Origin: Amycolatopsis sp. CA-128772
Lineage (GTDB): Bacteria > Actinomycetota > Actinomycetes > Mycobacteriales > Pseudonocardiaceae
Assembly (NCBI RefSeq): GCF_002904295.1
Contig: NZ_PPHG01000009.1
Span: 62,001-126,000, forward strand
Reading direction: 5' to 3'
Length of the DNA stretch: 64,000 nucleotides
The notes beneath the pieces were generated by a model. It saw only the letters and a list, made by a program, of their open reading frames with translations, did not search any database and was not told the origin of the DNA. Below are positions 7,731 to 16,792 of this stretch, one piece after another. Made by a program: the position numbers and the translations under genes. The stretch's first letter is position 1; each line of letters opens with the position of its first letter.

Positions 7731-8357
7731 TCAAGTGCCGGGGGAGGCGAGCAGTGCTCTCTTGGCTTCGGCGGCCAGCCAGTGCTCGGCGTCGTCGAAG
7801 CTCCATTTGCGGTGGCTGACGAGGCTGAACCAGGCGTCCTGTCCGACGTAGAACCACAGCACGTCGGCCGCCGTGTGCTCGGCCACTTCGGGCCGGAGCG
7901 CGTTCAGTTCGATCAGTCTGGTGGCGATGACTGCGAGCGCGGTGGAGTATTGAGCGTTCCCGGCTTCGAGGACGGCTGCCGCGATGGGTTCGGTGCGGCA
8001 TTCAGGAACGAGCGCCTCGAGCATCTCCCAGTGCGCTTCGTGGGCCAAGCGGGTTCCGCGTGCGGCGAGGTCGACGACCTCCCGGGGGTTGTCGCTCCGG
8101 GCTACGGCGAGGAGCGTTTGTCCGGCGTTGGGGTCGTGAATGGCAGGTACGAGCAGTTCCCGGAGGATCTCGGCCTTTCCACCGGCACTGCTGTAGACGG
8201 TCTGCGGCGCGACGCCAGCTGCGGCGGCGATCTGGGCGACGGTGACGTTGACGTAGCCGTGCTCGATGTAGAGGTCGCGGGCGCTGTCCAGAATCGCGGC
8301 GCGGGTGGCGGCGGCCGCGCTGAGCCTGCGGGGCGAGTGGTATCTCCCCTTGGCCAC
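7731..8357 (-). CDS. TetR/AcrR-family transcriptional regulator
   Basis: A 208-residue TetR-type repressor. The N-terminal DNA-binding region is typical: AAATRAAILDSARDLYIEHGY, then VTVAQIAAAAGVAPQTVY. One oddity is YSSAGGKAEIL, where most members have YxHFxSKxxL. The rest is an all-helical ligand-binding domain with aromatic residues (DVLWFYVGQDAWFSLVSHRKW). It is divergent from the LAL regulator at 8497 with about 140 bases between, so it may control that gene and itself. It is the first intact gene inside the tRNA-Asn-bounded region. Confidence 0.88.
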   Translation of the reverse strand: MAKGRYHSPRRLSAAAATRAAILDSARDLYIEHGYVNVTVAQIAAAAGVAPQTVYSSAGGKAEILRELLVPAIHDPNAGQTLLAVARSDNPREVVDLAARGTRLAHEAHWEMLEALVPECRTEPIAAAVLEAGNAQYSTALAVIATRLIELNALRPEVAEHTAADVLWFYVGQDAWFSLVSHRKWSFDDAEHWLAAEAKRALLASPGT

Positions 8358-8496
8358 TACGTACCTCGCGCTCTGACGATCACCCCACCGACCAGGCGGA
8401 CTTTAGCACCGTGCCCAGATTGGTCATCCCACCTCTTTCCAAGATCGAGTCGCCGCGTTCCCATCAGGCCCACCCGGCAGCCGGGGGTGAGCCGCG

Positions 8497-11235
8497 GTGA
8501 TCGGCCGGACGGCTGAACTGGACGAGCTCGCGCGGGTCGCCCGGAGCGTGACGGCCGGCGGGGCGGCGGTGGTGCTCGCGGGCGAGGCGGGTATCGGCAA
8601 GACCCGGGTCGTGGAGGAGTTCAGCGAACTCGCTCGCGCGGAGGGGTTCCGGCAGCTGCGCTGCACGGGCCTGGAGGGCGAAGGGCATGCCGGGTTCGCT
8701 GGACTGCATGAGCTGCTCCATCCGGTGCTGGACGAAGCCGAAGGGCTGCCGGAGCGGCAGCGCCAGTCCTTGTTCACCGCCTTCGGGATGGCCGACGGAC
8801 CTGCCCCGGAAGGGCTGCTGATCGGTCTTGCCGTGCTGGGCCTGCTCGAAGAGGTGGCGACGCGGCAGCGGCTGTTGCTGGTCGTGGAGGACGTGCAGTG
8901 GCTCGATCCTTCGACCGCCGAGGTGATCAGATTCCTCGCGCGCCGCCTGAGTGCGGCACCGATCCTTCTGCTGGCGACCGTTCGCACGGGAGCCGGGGAC
9001 GCCGAGCCGGCGAAGTCCTTGCCCGGTATTCCTCTGACCCTCGGTCCCTTGTCCGCGGCGGACTCGGCGCTGCTGCTCGACAGTGTCGCCTCGGACCTCA
9101 CACCGGCCCGCCGGGCCCGCATTCTGCAGGAGGCGGGCGGCAACCCGCTGGCGCTGCGGGAGATTGCCGTCGCGTTGCGGGAACGGGGACCGGCGCCCGA
9201 GGTGCCGCTTCCTCCGCTGCTGCCCACCACCCGCCGCCTGGAACAGGCTTTCCTCGCCCAGACCGCGGCCCTGCCCGCGGCGAGCCGGCGGCTCCTGCTG
9301 CTCGCCGCGGCCGGCGGCGAGCTGGCGCTGAGCGATCTCGTCGCGGCGGCCCTGCAGGTCGGCCTCGGTCCCGAGGACCTCGATCCTCTGGAACGCAGCG
9401 GGTTGGTGGAAGTGTGGCGGGGCCGCGTGCGATTCAGCCACGGGCTGCTTCGTTCGGCCGTCTACGGAGCGGCGTCGTCGATCGAGCGCGCCGACGCGCA
9501 CCGCGTTTTGGCCGCGGTCGCGCAGGATCCGATGCGGGCGGCGTGGCACCGCGCGGCGGCGGCCGGCGCGCGTGACGAGAACATCGCGGCCGAGCTGGAG
9601 GCCGCGGGGATGGGGGCCGCGCAGCGAGGTGCTCTCGCGGAAGCGGTGAACGCGCTCGAGCGTGCGGCGGCGCTGTCGCCCGAAGCGGCACCGCGGGCCC
9701 GGCGGTTGGCCGCGGTCGCCGAGCTGGCGCGTCAAGCGGGCAGGACGAACGACGCCCTCGGCGCGGTCCGGCAGGCCAGGCCGCTGGCCACCCAGCCGGC
9801 CGTGCTCGTGGAGCTGGCCGGAACCGAGATCGTGAACAACCTGATGTCCGGGCTGCCGTCGCCGAGTGAACGGGGCCTGGTGGCCCTGGCCCGGCGGCTG
9901 GCCGGCCCGGCCGGGGACGACCACCGCGCCGAGCGGATCCGGCTGCTGTGGGCCACGGCCGTCCAGCTCGCCCTCCGGCCCGGCGGCCAGCACAACGCCG
10001 CCGAAGTCATGGCCGAGCTGACGAAGGCCGACCCGGACCTGCGAGACCCGCTGCAGCTGATCGGGCTGGCCCTGCTGGATCCACTCGGCTACACCTCCCA
10101 GGCGCGGCCGCGGCTGGAGACGTTGCTGCCGCCGGTGCTGACCGAACCGCGGGTCCTCCTGAGCCTGGGTTTGGCGGCCGAAACAGTGCAGGACCTGCCC
10201 ACCGCGCTCGCGGCGTTCACTGCCGGCCGGACCCATCTGCAGCGCAGCGGCGCTCTGGGAGACGAGAGCCATCTGCTGGCGTGGCTGGCGTGCCAGCGGG
10301 TGCTCGTGGGCTCGCTGTACGAGGGCGTCGCGGAGGCGACGATGGCCGAGCGGATGGCGACCGAGCTCGGGCTGCCCGCGGTCGCGGCGGCCGCAGCGGC
10401 CTCCGGCGCACTCGGGCTCGCCTGGCGAGGGGAGCGTACCGAAGCCGTCGCCGCGCTCGCCCGGCTTGGCGAGCAGGCACCGGACGCGTTGTGGACGTCG
10501 ACGACGGCGCGCGCGGCCTGGGCCTCCGGGCATCTTGCGCTGCAGCAACGCAGCTATCGCGACGCGTGGCTCGAGCTGCGGAAGGTGAGCGCGGACCGGA
10601 CGACGGCCTTGTGGGCGCTCGGGGACTTCACCGAGGCGGCCATTCGTTCGGGCAAGGCCGAATCGGCGCGGCGGGTGCTCGATGGCGCGGAGCGCGACGC
10701 CGCGTGGCTGCGCTCGGCGGATCTGGACATGCTGGTGCAGCGGTGCCGCGGGATGCTTGCTGCCGGCAGCAAGGCCGGCGCCCATTTCGAGGCCGCGCTC
10801 GAACGCGGACGCGAGGGGCTGTCGGCGCTGGAACGGGCACGGACCCAGCTGGCCTACGGCCAGTGGCTGCGCCGGGAGCGCCGGGCGCCCGACGCACGAG
10901 ACCAGCTCTCCGCGGCGCTGTACGCCTTCGACGAGCACGGGGCCGAGGAATGGGCGAACCAGGCGGCCGCCGAGCTTCGGGCCGCCGGGGTGCTCTCGGC
11001 CCGCCGTCCGCGGACCGGTCGTCCGGGCGCCGGGGTGCTGACCCCGCAGGAACTGCAGATCGCGCGCTTGGCGGCGGACGGGCTGACGAACAAGGAGATC
11101 GCCGACCGAATTTACCTGTCGCACCGGACCGTCGGCGCGCACCTGTACAAGATCTTCCCGAAGCTCGGTATCACCAACCGCGCGCAGCTGAGGGAAGTCA
11201 TGACGGACCCCGGAGTGCCCGAAGGCCGAGCATGA
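8497..11235 (+). CDS. LAL-type LuxR-family ATPase regulator (first copy)
   Basis: A 912-residue large ATP-binding LuxR regulator (MalT/LAL class). The Walker A GEAGIGKT is at residues 29-36 and the Walker B/sensor VVEDVQWLD at about 128-137. A long TPR-like helical middle follows, and a C-terminal LuxR helix-turn-helix at about 848-905 (LTPQELQIARLAADGLTNKE, then SHRTVGAHLYKIFPKLGIT). The GTG start follows GGGGGTGA. These proteins switch on neighbouring promoters when a ligand is bound. It is clearly paralogous to the regulator at 12460, both at the N-terminal ATPase and the DNA-binding end. The two flank a single convergent hydrolase gene, a plausible shared target. Confidence 0.9.
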   Translation: MIGRTAELDELARVARSVTAGGAAVVLAGEAGIGKTRVVEEFSELARAEGFRQLRCTGLEGEGHAGFAGLHELLHPVLDEAEGLPERQRQSLFTAFGMADGPAPEGLLIGLAVLGLLEEVATRQRLLLVVEDVQWLDPSTAEVIRFLARRLSAAPILLLATVRTGAGDAEPAKSLPGIPLTLGPLSAADSALLLDSVASDLTPARRARILQEAGGNPLALREIAVALRERGPAPEVPLPPLLPTTRRLEQAFLAQTAALPAASRRLLLLAAAGGELALSDLVAAALQVGLGPEDLDPLERSGLVEVWRGRVRFSHGLLRSAVYGAASSIERADAHRVLAAVAQDPMRAAWHRAAAAGARDENIAAELEAAGMGAAQRGALAEAVNALERAAALSPEAAPRARRLAAVAELARQAGRTNDALGAVRQARPLATQPAVLVELAGTEIVNNLMSGLPSPSERGLVALARRLAGPAGDDHRAERIRLLWATAVQLALRPGGQHNAAEVMAELTKADPDLRDPLQLIGLALLDPLGYTSQARPRLETLLPPVLTEPRVLLSLGLAAETVQDLPTALAAFTAGRTHLQRSGALGDESHLLAWLACQRVLVGSLYEGVAEATMAERMATELGLPAVAAAAAASGALGLAWRGERTEAVAALARLGEQAPDALWTSTTARAAWASGHLALQQRSYRDAWLELRKVSADRTTALWALGDFTEAAIRSGKAESARRVLDGAERDAAWLRSADLDMLVQRCRGMLAAGSKAGAHFEAALERGREGLSALERARTQLAYGQWLRRERRAPDARDQLSAALYAFDEHGAEEWANQAAAELRAAGVLSARRPRTGRPGAGVLTPQELQIARLAADGLTNKEIADRIYLSHRTVGAHLYKIFPKLGITNRAQLREVMTDPGVPEGRA

Positions 11236-11276
11236 CCCGTCGTTCCGGCCGGCCTCGGCGAGCGTGGGCAGCCGGT

Positions 11277-11315
11277 CACGGGCGCGCACCGGGTTCTGGC
11301 CGGTGCGCGCCCGTG
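11277..11315. terminator. Bidirectional terminator between convergent genes
   Basis: CACGGGCGCGCACCGG (11277-11292), a seven-base loop, then its exact complement CCGGTGCGCGCCCGTG (11300-11315). It sits between the ends of the LAL regulator (11235) and the hydrolase (11327) and can serve both. Confidence 0.7.
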
Positions 11316-11326
11316 CCTGGCGGAGG

Positions 11327-12286
11327 TCAGGCCGTGCCGAGCACGCCGGACAGGAAGCCGATGCCCTGCGTGATGGCCGCTTGCGCGGCACGGGTGCCGC
11401 GCAGCGGGTTGAGGCCGACGAAGTCGTGGACGATGCCCTGGTAGCGCACCGCGGTGACCGGCACGCCGGCCGCGCGCAGCTTGGCCGCGTACGCCTCACC
11501 CTCGTCGCGCAGCACGTCGGCCTCGCCGACGATGACGAGCGCCTCGGGAAGCCCGGCCAGATCCTCGAGGCGCGCCCGCAGCGGCGACGCGGTGATCTCG
11601 GCGCGCTGTGCGGGGTCGGTGGTGTACTGGTCCCAGAACCACTGCATGCCCTCGCGGGCGAGGAAGTAGCCGGTTTCGAACTGGCGGTAGGAGCCGGTGT
11701 CGAAGTTGGCGTCGGTCACCGGGTAGAACAGCAGCTGGCCGGCGAAGGAGATGCCGTCGCGCTGCTTGGCCAGGATCGTGGTGACCGCGGCCATGTTCCC
11801 GCCGACCGAGTCGCCCGCGACGGCGACCCGGCTGGTGTCGAGGCTCTGCTCGGCGCCGTGGGTGCGGATCCATTCGGCCACCGCGTAGATCTGCTCGATC
11901 GCCGTCGGGTACTTCGCCTCGGGCGAGAGGCTGTAGTCCGGGAACACGACGGCCGCACCGGTGCCGACCGCGAGTTCGCGGATCAGCCGGTCGTGGGTCT
12001 GCGGCCCGCCGAAGACCCAGCCGAGGCCGTGGACGTAGAGGATGACGGGCAGGACACCGGTCGCGCCGACCGGGCGGACGATCCGGACCGGCACGGTGCC
12101 GGTCGGGCCGCCGGTGATCGTCAGGTCGGCGATGTCGGCGTCGGGCACCTGCCCGGGGTTCGCCTGCACGCTGTCGACGATCTTGCGGCCCTCTTCGGGG
12201 GACATCTGGTAGAGGAACGGCGGCGTCGAGTTGGCGTCGGCGAAGGCCTGGGCGTCCGGTTCGAGGACGGGCTTGGAGTCGGTCAT
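11327..12286 (-). CDS. HSL-family alpha/beta-hydrolase (acetyl-hydrolase/lipase-like)
   Basis: A 319-residue hydrolase of the hormone-sensitive-lipase group. YVHGLGWVFGG occupies the oxyanion-hole position; the usual HGGGW/F is changed to HGLGW. The nucleophile elbow is VAGDSVGGNMA with Ser160. The acid is in VGEADVLRDEG and the His in GIVHDFVG. FPDYSLSPEAKYPTAIEQ is a strong family signature. No signal peptide is present, so it acts in the cytoplasm on short-chain esters. The ATG at 12286 is chosen because the family begins close to it; an upstream in-frame extension to 12364 looks non-coding. It is transcribed away from the second LAL regulator. Confidence 0.87.
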   Translation of the reverse strand: MTDSKPVLEPDAQAFADANSTPPFLYQMSPEEGRKIVDSVQANPGQVPDADIADLTITGGPTGTVPVRIVRPVGATGVLPVILYVHGLGWVFGGPQTHDRLIRELAVGTGAAVVFPDYSLSPEAKYPTAIEQIYAVAEWIRTHGAEQSLDTSRVAVAGDSVGGNMAAVTTILAKQRDGISFAGQLLFYPVTDANFDTGSYRQFETGYFLAREGMQWFWDQYTTDPAQRAEITASPLRARLEDLAGLPEALVIVGEADVLRDEGEAYAAKLRAAGVPVTAVRYQGIVHDFVGLNPLRGTRAAQAAITQGIGFLSGVLGTA

Positions 12287-12459
12287 CGGTGTTCTTTCTC
12301 TCGTGGCGGCGAAACCCGCGGTGGGCGTGATGCCGACGGTTCCAGGCCCGCCGCGGCGAGGCATCTGTCACGCGACTGGTGTTGGTTGTGGCCTCCGGCC
12401 GAATCCGGCGGACCGACCTATGCTCGTGCGGAACAGCCCGGAAGGAAGGACCACGCCTC

Positions 12460-15177
12460 GTGATCGGCCGCACGTCGGAACTGTCGGTCCTGACTCGCCT
12501 GATCGACACGATGACGACGACGGGGCGCGCCGTTGTCATCGCCGGTGAGGCGGGGATCGGCAAGACCACCCTGGCCGAGGCCGTCGCCGAGCACGCCCGT
12601 GCGGCGGGATTCCGCGAGCTGCGCTGTACCGGCTACCAGAGCGAGGCCACCCCGGGCTTCGCCGGTCTGCACGAGCTGCTGTACCCGGTGTGGGACGACG
12701 GTTCGTCGTTGCCCGACCGGCAGCGCGCGGCCCTGCAGGCGGCGTTCGGCCTGGCCGACGACGCCGGGGTGCAGGACCTCCTCGTCGCGCTCGCCGCTCT
12801 CGGGATCCTCGAGGACGCCGCGTCCGAGCAGCCGGTGCTGCTGTACGTCGAGGACCTCCAGTGGCTGGACGCCTCGAGCGCCGCCGTGATCAAGTTTCTC
12901 GCGCGCCGGCTCACCAACGCCCCCATCCTGCTGCTGGTGACAGTCCGCGCGGAGGACCCGGAGATCGAGATTCCCTGGGCGCCGGCCGGAGCCGTCCTGC
13001 CGTTGGCCCCGCTGACCCGCGCCGAGTCGGACGAGTTGCTGGCACACGCCGGCGTCGCGCTGAGCGAGGGAGAGCGGAAGCGGATCCTCGACGAAGCCGG
13101 CGGCAACCCACTCGCGTTGCGGGAGCTGCCCGTCGCCGTGCGCGAGCACGGCGACGGCGTCGGGCTCCTGCCGGGCTTGCTGCCGACCAGCCGCAGGCTG
13201 GAGTCGGCGTTCCTGGAGCAGGCGGCGCACCTGCCCGACGGCAGCCGGCGCCTGCTGGTGATGGCGGCCTGCGGGGAAGACATGCCGCTGCCCGAGCTCG
13301 TCGCCGCCGCCCGGGAACTGGGGCTCACGAGGGAGGACCTCGATCCCCTGGAGAAGTCCGGGCTGCTCACGCTGTCGGGTGACCGGCTGCGTTTCCGCCA
13401 TCCCCTGGTCCGGTCGGCGGTCTACGGCGCGGCGTCGTCCCGCGAACGCACCGCCGCCCACCTCGCGCTGGCGGCCGCCGCCCACGATCCAGGCCGCGCG
13501 GCCTGGCACCGCGCCGCCGGCTCCTACGGCCGCGACGAGACGCTGGCCGCGGAGCTGGAGGCCGCCGGCCAGACCGCGGCCCGGCACGGAGCCCGCTCCG
13601 AGGCCGCCGCCGCGCTGCAGAAGGCGGCCGAAGTCTCCCCGCGCGTCGACGACCGGGTCCGGCGGCTGTCGGAAGCAGCCGAGCTGGCGCGCCGGGCGGG
13701 CGAGCCGGACGCGGTCTGGGCGATGCTGCGCGAAGCGGTGCCGGTAGCGACCGAGCCCGACACGATCGTCCAGCTGGCCAGCACCGAGGTGGGCACGTCG
13801 CTGGCTTCCGGTGTGCCGGCTCGCAGCATCCGTGAACTGCTCGTGCTGGTCCGCCGGCTGGCCGGTCCGGACGGATCCGGACACCCGGAGGCCCGGGTGC
13901 GGCTGTTGTGGGCGATGGCCCTGGAGTGCGTGGACCGTGCCCGTAGCGCTGAGGAGACCGCCGCGGTCGCCCGGGAATTGGCGGCGATCGATCTGGGCCG
14001 CTGGGATCCGGTTCAGGAGATCGCCCGGGCGCTGGTCGATCCCGCCGGGCGGCTGGACGTCCTCAAGCCCAAGCTGCGTTCGCTGGTGCCACTCGTCGGA
14101 CAGGACATGCGGGTCCTGCTCTCGCTCGGCCACGCCGCTTTTTTGCTGCACGACCTGCCTGCCGCTCGGCTGGCCTGGGCGGCCGGCTGCGACTACCTGC
14201 CCTCGCTGGGCTCCTCGGTGGACGAGGCGCAACTCCTGGCCACGCGCGCGAGCACGGAGCTTCTGCTGGGCAGGCTGCAGGAGGCACAGCAACGGGCCGA
14301 ACTCGGGCTGCGGATCGCCGGCCACGCCGGATTGCCGGCCGTGGCCGCGGCCGCCGAGGCGGCCTCCGCGTACGCCTTCGCGTGGCGAAGTGAGATGGCC
14401 GAGGCCGCGGCCGCCGTCCGGCGCAGCCGGCGGCTGTCGACGGAGGCACCGCGGGGACACGAGACAGCCCTGGCCTCGTGGGCCGCCGGGCTGGTGGCCT
14501 TCCACAGCCAGCGGTACGAGGAAGCCTGGACCGAGTTGATGCAGGTCCAGGTGTTCCCCCCGCTGGCCCGGATGAGCGTGGCCGACCTGACGGAAGTGGC
14601 CCTGCGCAGCGGGAAAGCCGGCGACGCCGAGGCGTTCGTGACCCGCGTCGAGGCCGACGCCCGGGTCTTCGACTCACCGCACCTGTGGACGGTGGTGCAC
14701 CGCAGCCGCGCGTTGTTGCTGGACGGACCGGAAGCCGCCGAGCACTACGAGCTGGCGCTGGAGCACGGCCTGCGGAGCGAGGCGCGCATGGAGGTCGCCC
14801 GCACGCAGCTGGCCTACGGCGAGTGGCTGCGGCGGAGGCGGCGGATCGCCCAGGCCCGCGAGCACCTCACCGCGGCGAGCAAGGCTTTCGAGGACGCGGG
14901 GGCGCAGGGCTGGGCGGCACGGGCGGCGGCCGAGCTCACCGCCGCCGGCGGCACGCCCGCCACCGCCGCCAGGACCGGCGTCCAGGGCGGACTCACCCCG
15001 CAGGAACTGCAGATCGCGGCGCTGGCCGCCGAAGGGCTGACCAACAAGGAGATCGCCGACCGGCTCTACCTGTCGCACCGCACGGTCGGCGCACACCTTC
15101 ACAAGGTGTTTCCCAAGCTGGGCATCACGGCGCGCACCCAGCTTCGGGACGTGCTGGAAAAGCCTTCCGAGACCTGA
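12460..15177 (+). CDS. LAL-type LuxR-family ATPase regulator (second copy)
   Basis: A 905-residue paralogue of the regulator at 8497. The GTG at 12460 is chosen because GGAAGGAAGGA lies nine bases upstream and the product then begins MIGRTSEL, collinear with MIGRTAEL of the first copy; an upstream start at 12379 would add a non-conserved tail. Walker A GEAGIGKT is at residues 29-36, Walker B is VEDLQWLD, and the C-terminal LuxR helix-turn-helix starts near residue 844 (LTPQELQIAALAAEGLTNKE). Its stop TGA abuts the convergent aldo/keto reductase stop, together forming TGATCA. It is divergent from the hydrolase, so its likely target is that gene or the redox genes downstream. Confidence 0.9.
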   Translation: MIGRTSELSVLTRLIDTMTTTGRAVVIAGEAGIGKTTLAEAVAEHARAAGFRELRCTGYQSEATPGFAGLHELLYPVWDDGSSLPDRQRAALQAAFGLADDAGVQDLLVALAALGILEDAASEQPVLLYVEDLQWLDASSAAVIKFLARRLTNAPILLLVTVRAEDPEIEIPWAPAGAVLPLAPLTRAESDELLAHAGVALSEGERKRILDEAGGNPLALRELPVAVREHGDGVGLLPGLLPTSRRLESAFLEQAAHLPDGSRRLLVMAACGEDMPLPELVAAARELGLTREDLDPLEKSGLLTLSGDRLRFRHPLVRSAVYGAASSRERTAAHLALAAAAHDPGRAAWHRAAGSYGRDETLAAELEAAGQTAARHGARSEAAAALQKAAEVSPRVDDRVRRLSEAAELARRAGEPDAVWAMLREAVPVATEPDTIVQLASTEVGTSLASGVPARSIRELLVLVRRLAGPDGSGHPEARVRLLWAMALECVDRARSAEETAAVARELAAIDLGRWDPVQEIARALVDPAGRLDVLKPKLRSLVPLVGQDMRVLLSLGHAAFLLHDLPAARLAWAAGCDYLPSLGSSVDEAQLLATRASTELLLGRLQEAQQRAELGLRIAGHAGLPAVAAAAEAASAYAFAWRSEMAEAAAAVRRSRRLSTEAPRGHETALASWAAGLVAFHSQRYEEAWTELMQVQVFPPLARMSVADLTEVALRSGKAGDAEAFVTRVEADARVFDSPHLWTVVHRSRALLLDGPEAAEHYELALEHGLRSEARMEVARTQLAYGEWLRRRRRIAQAREHLTAASKAFEDAGAQGWAARAAAELTAAGGTPATAARTGVQGGLTPQELQIAALAAEGLTNKEIADRLYLSHRTVGAHLHKVFPKLGITARTQLRDVLEKPSET

Positions 15178-16158
15178 TCACGCGTGCAACCGGGCCAGAC
15201 CGGCCTCAGTGTCCCGTTCGCCGGCGACCCCGGTCTCGGTCACCGCGCGCCGGAGGGCCGCGAGGTCGTCGCCGGTCAGCACCAGGTCGACGGCCGCGGC
15301 GTTCTCCTCAAGCCGCGAGCGGTACCGGGTTCCGGGGATCGCGACCGCACCCTGGGCCCGCACCCACGCGAGCGCGACCTGGGCGGACGTAGCGTCCTTC
15401 GCCGCGGCGATCCGCTGCACCTGGTCGACGACCCGCAGGTTCGCCGCGATGGCCTCCGGCTGGAACCGGGGCAGCGTCCGGCGGGCGTCGCCGGGCTCCA
15501 GGTCGTCCACCGTGGTGATCCGGCCGGCGAGGAAGCCGCGGCCGAGCGGGGAGAACGCGACCAGCCCGATGCCCAGCTGCCGGAGCGTGTCCAGCACGCC
15601 GTTGTCGAGCACATCCCGGGAGAACAGGGAGAACTCCGACTGGACCGCGGCGAGAGGATGCACCGCGTGCGCCCGGCGGATGGTGGCCGCCGAGACCTCC
15701 GAGAGCCCGATGTGGCGGACGAGCCCGTCGCGGACGAGTTCGGCCATGCCGCCCACGGTTTCCTCGATCGGCACGGCGGGGTCGACCCGGTGCAGGTAAA
15801 ACAGGTCGATCACGTCGGTGCCGAGGTGGCGCAGGGAACGCTCCGCCGCGCGGCGGGCGTACTCCGGGCGGCCGTTGAGGCCGTGCGGACGGCCCTCGTC
15901 GTCGAATTCGGTGGCGAACTTCGTCGCCAGCACGGCCACGTCGCGCCGGTCACCGAGGGCGCGGGCGATCAGCTTCTCGTTCTCGAACGGCCCGTACGCC
16001 TCGGCCGTGTCGATCATGGTGACGCCGATGTCGAGCGCGTGCCGCAGGGTCGCCATCGCCTCGGTTTCGTCGGTGGTGCCGTAGAAGGCACTCATGCCCA
16101 TCGCGCCGAGCCCCTGCGCCGGGACGGTGAGACCGTCACCCAGCATCGTCTGCTTCAC
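15178..16158 (-). CDS. Aldo/keto reductase
   Basis: A 326-residue NADPH-dependent reductase of the AKR superfamily (AKR13/yakC-like). The catalytic tetrad can be read: Asp50 and Tyr55 in MIDTAEAYGPFENE, Lys80 in LATKF and His123 in YLHRVD. The cofactor-binding end includes IPGTRYRSRLEENAAAV. It should reduce aldehydes or ketones in the cytoplasm. The start is GTG at 16158 and overlaps the PfpI stop (GTGA), so it is translated from the same message. With PfpI upstream and an ArsR repressor divergent, the pair looks like a small electrophile or aldehyde stress operon. Confidence 0.9.
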   Translation of the reverse strand: MKQTMLGDGLTVPAQGLGAMGMSAFYGTTDETEAMATLRHALDIGVTMIDTAEAYGPFENEKLIARALGDRRDVAVLATKFATEFDDEGRPHGLNGRPEYARRAAERSLRHLGTDVIDLFYLHRVDPAVPIEETVGGMAELVRDGLVRHIGLSEVSAATIRRAHAVHPLAAVQSEFSLFSRDVLDNGVLDTLRQLGIGLVAFSPLGRGFLAGRITTVDDLEPGDARRTLPRFQPEAIAANLRVVDQVQRIAAAKDATSAQVALAWVRAQGAVAIPGTRYRSRLEENAAAVDLVLTGDDLAALRRAVTETGVAGERDTEAGLARLHA

Positions 16159-16763
16159 GCGTTCTCCTTGTTGTCGTTCTGTTCACGGCGCTCGTCGAGC
16201 ACCTCGAGAAGGCGGTGCATCTGCACCGGCATGTCCCCGGGCTTGCGGGCGGTGATGAACTGCCCGTCTTCCACCGCAGGCTCGTCGACGTAGGTGGCGC
16301 CGGCGGCGCGCACCTCGGGGGCGACGTCCCGCCAGGACGTCATGCGGCGGCCTTCGGCCAGCCCGGCGCTGATGAGCACCTGGGGTCCGTGGCACAGGGC
16401 GGCCACCGGCCGGCCGGTGGCCGCGAATTCACGGACGAAGTCCAGCGCCGCCTCGTTCTTGCGCAGCTCGCCGGGGGCGAGGCCGCCCGGGACGAACAGG
16501 GCGTCGTAGTCCTGCGCTTGCGCGCCTTCGATCGGGCGGGTGCCGGTTCTGAGCGGAAGACCCTTGTAGCCGGTGAAGCCTTCCCCGGTCGGGGTCAGGA
16601 CGTCGACCTGGTAGCCCGCTTCCCAGAAGCGGTAGTAGGGGTAGAAGAACTCGGTGTCTTCGACCTGGTCCGCGGTCAGGATGGCGACCCGACCCTTCGG
16701 CTCGACGTCGGGTGCGATCGCGGCGCGGTTGTCCTCGACGGACGGCGTGATTGTTTGATGCAT
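16155..16763 (-). CDS. DJ-1/PfpI-family amidotransferase-like protein
   Basis: A 202-residue class I glutamine-amidotransferase-like protein. VAILTADQVEDTEFFYPYYR opens the fold and FVPGGLAPGELR follows. The nucleophile elbow is ALCHGPQ with Cys124. The family includes proteases, glyoxalase III and protein or nucleotide deglycases, so a role in repair of aldehyde damage fits the neighbouring reductase. The ATG at 16763 is preferred to an in-frame TTG at 16769. The start lies inside an inverted repeat shared with the divergent ArsR gene, so repression should block it directly. Confidence 0.87.
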   Translation of the reverse strand: MHQTITPSVEDNRAAIAPDVEPKGRVAILTADQVEDTEFFYPYYRFWEAGYQVDVLTPTGEGFTGYKGLPLRTGTRPIEGAQAQDYDALFVPGGLAPGELRKNEAALDFVREFAATGRPVAALCHGPQVLISAGLAEGRRMTSWRDVAPEVRAAGATYVDEPAVEDGQFITARKPGDMPVQMHRLLEVLDERREQNDNKENA

Positions 16764-16791
16764 GTCCAACAGTGTGCGCTACAGTTGGACA
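16763..16791. promoter_or_regulatory. Inverted-repeat operator between pfpI-like and arsR genes
   Basis: TGTCCAAC (16763-16770) and GTTGGACA (16784-16791) are exact complements separated by 13 bases. The element covers the start of the PfpI-like gene and ends one base before the ArsR ATG at 16793. A further TGTCAAAC half-site-like word follows at 16795. It is well placed as the autoregulatory ArsR site. Confidence 0.6.
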
Positions 16792-16792
16792 C

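Noticed and set aside
8464..11499. A 1011-residue minus-strand frame opposite the first LAL regulator
   Set aside because: It is rich in Arg, Gly, Pro and Gln with no motif, while the plus strand has complete ATPase and LuxR motifs.
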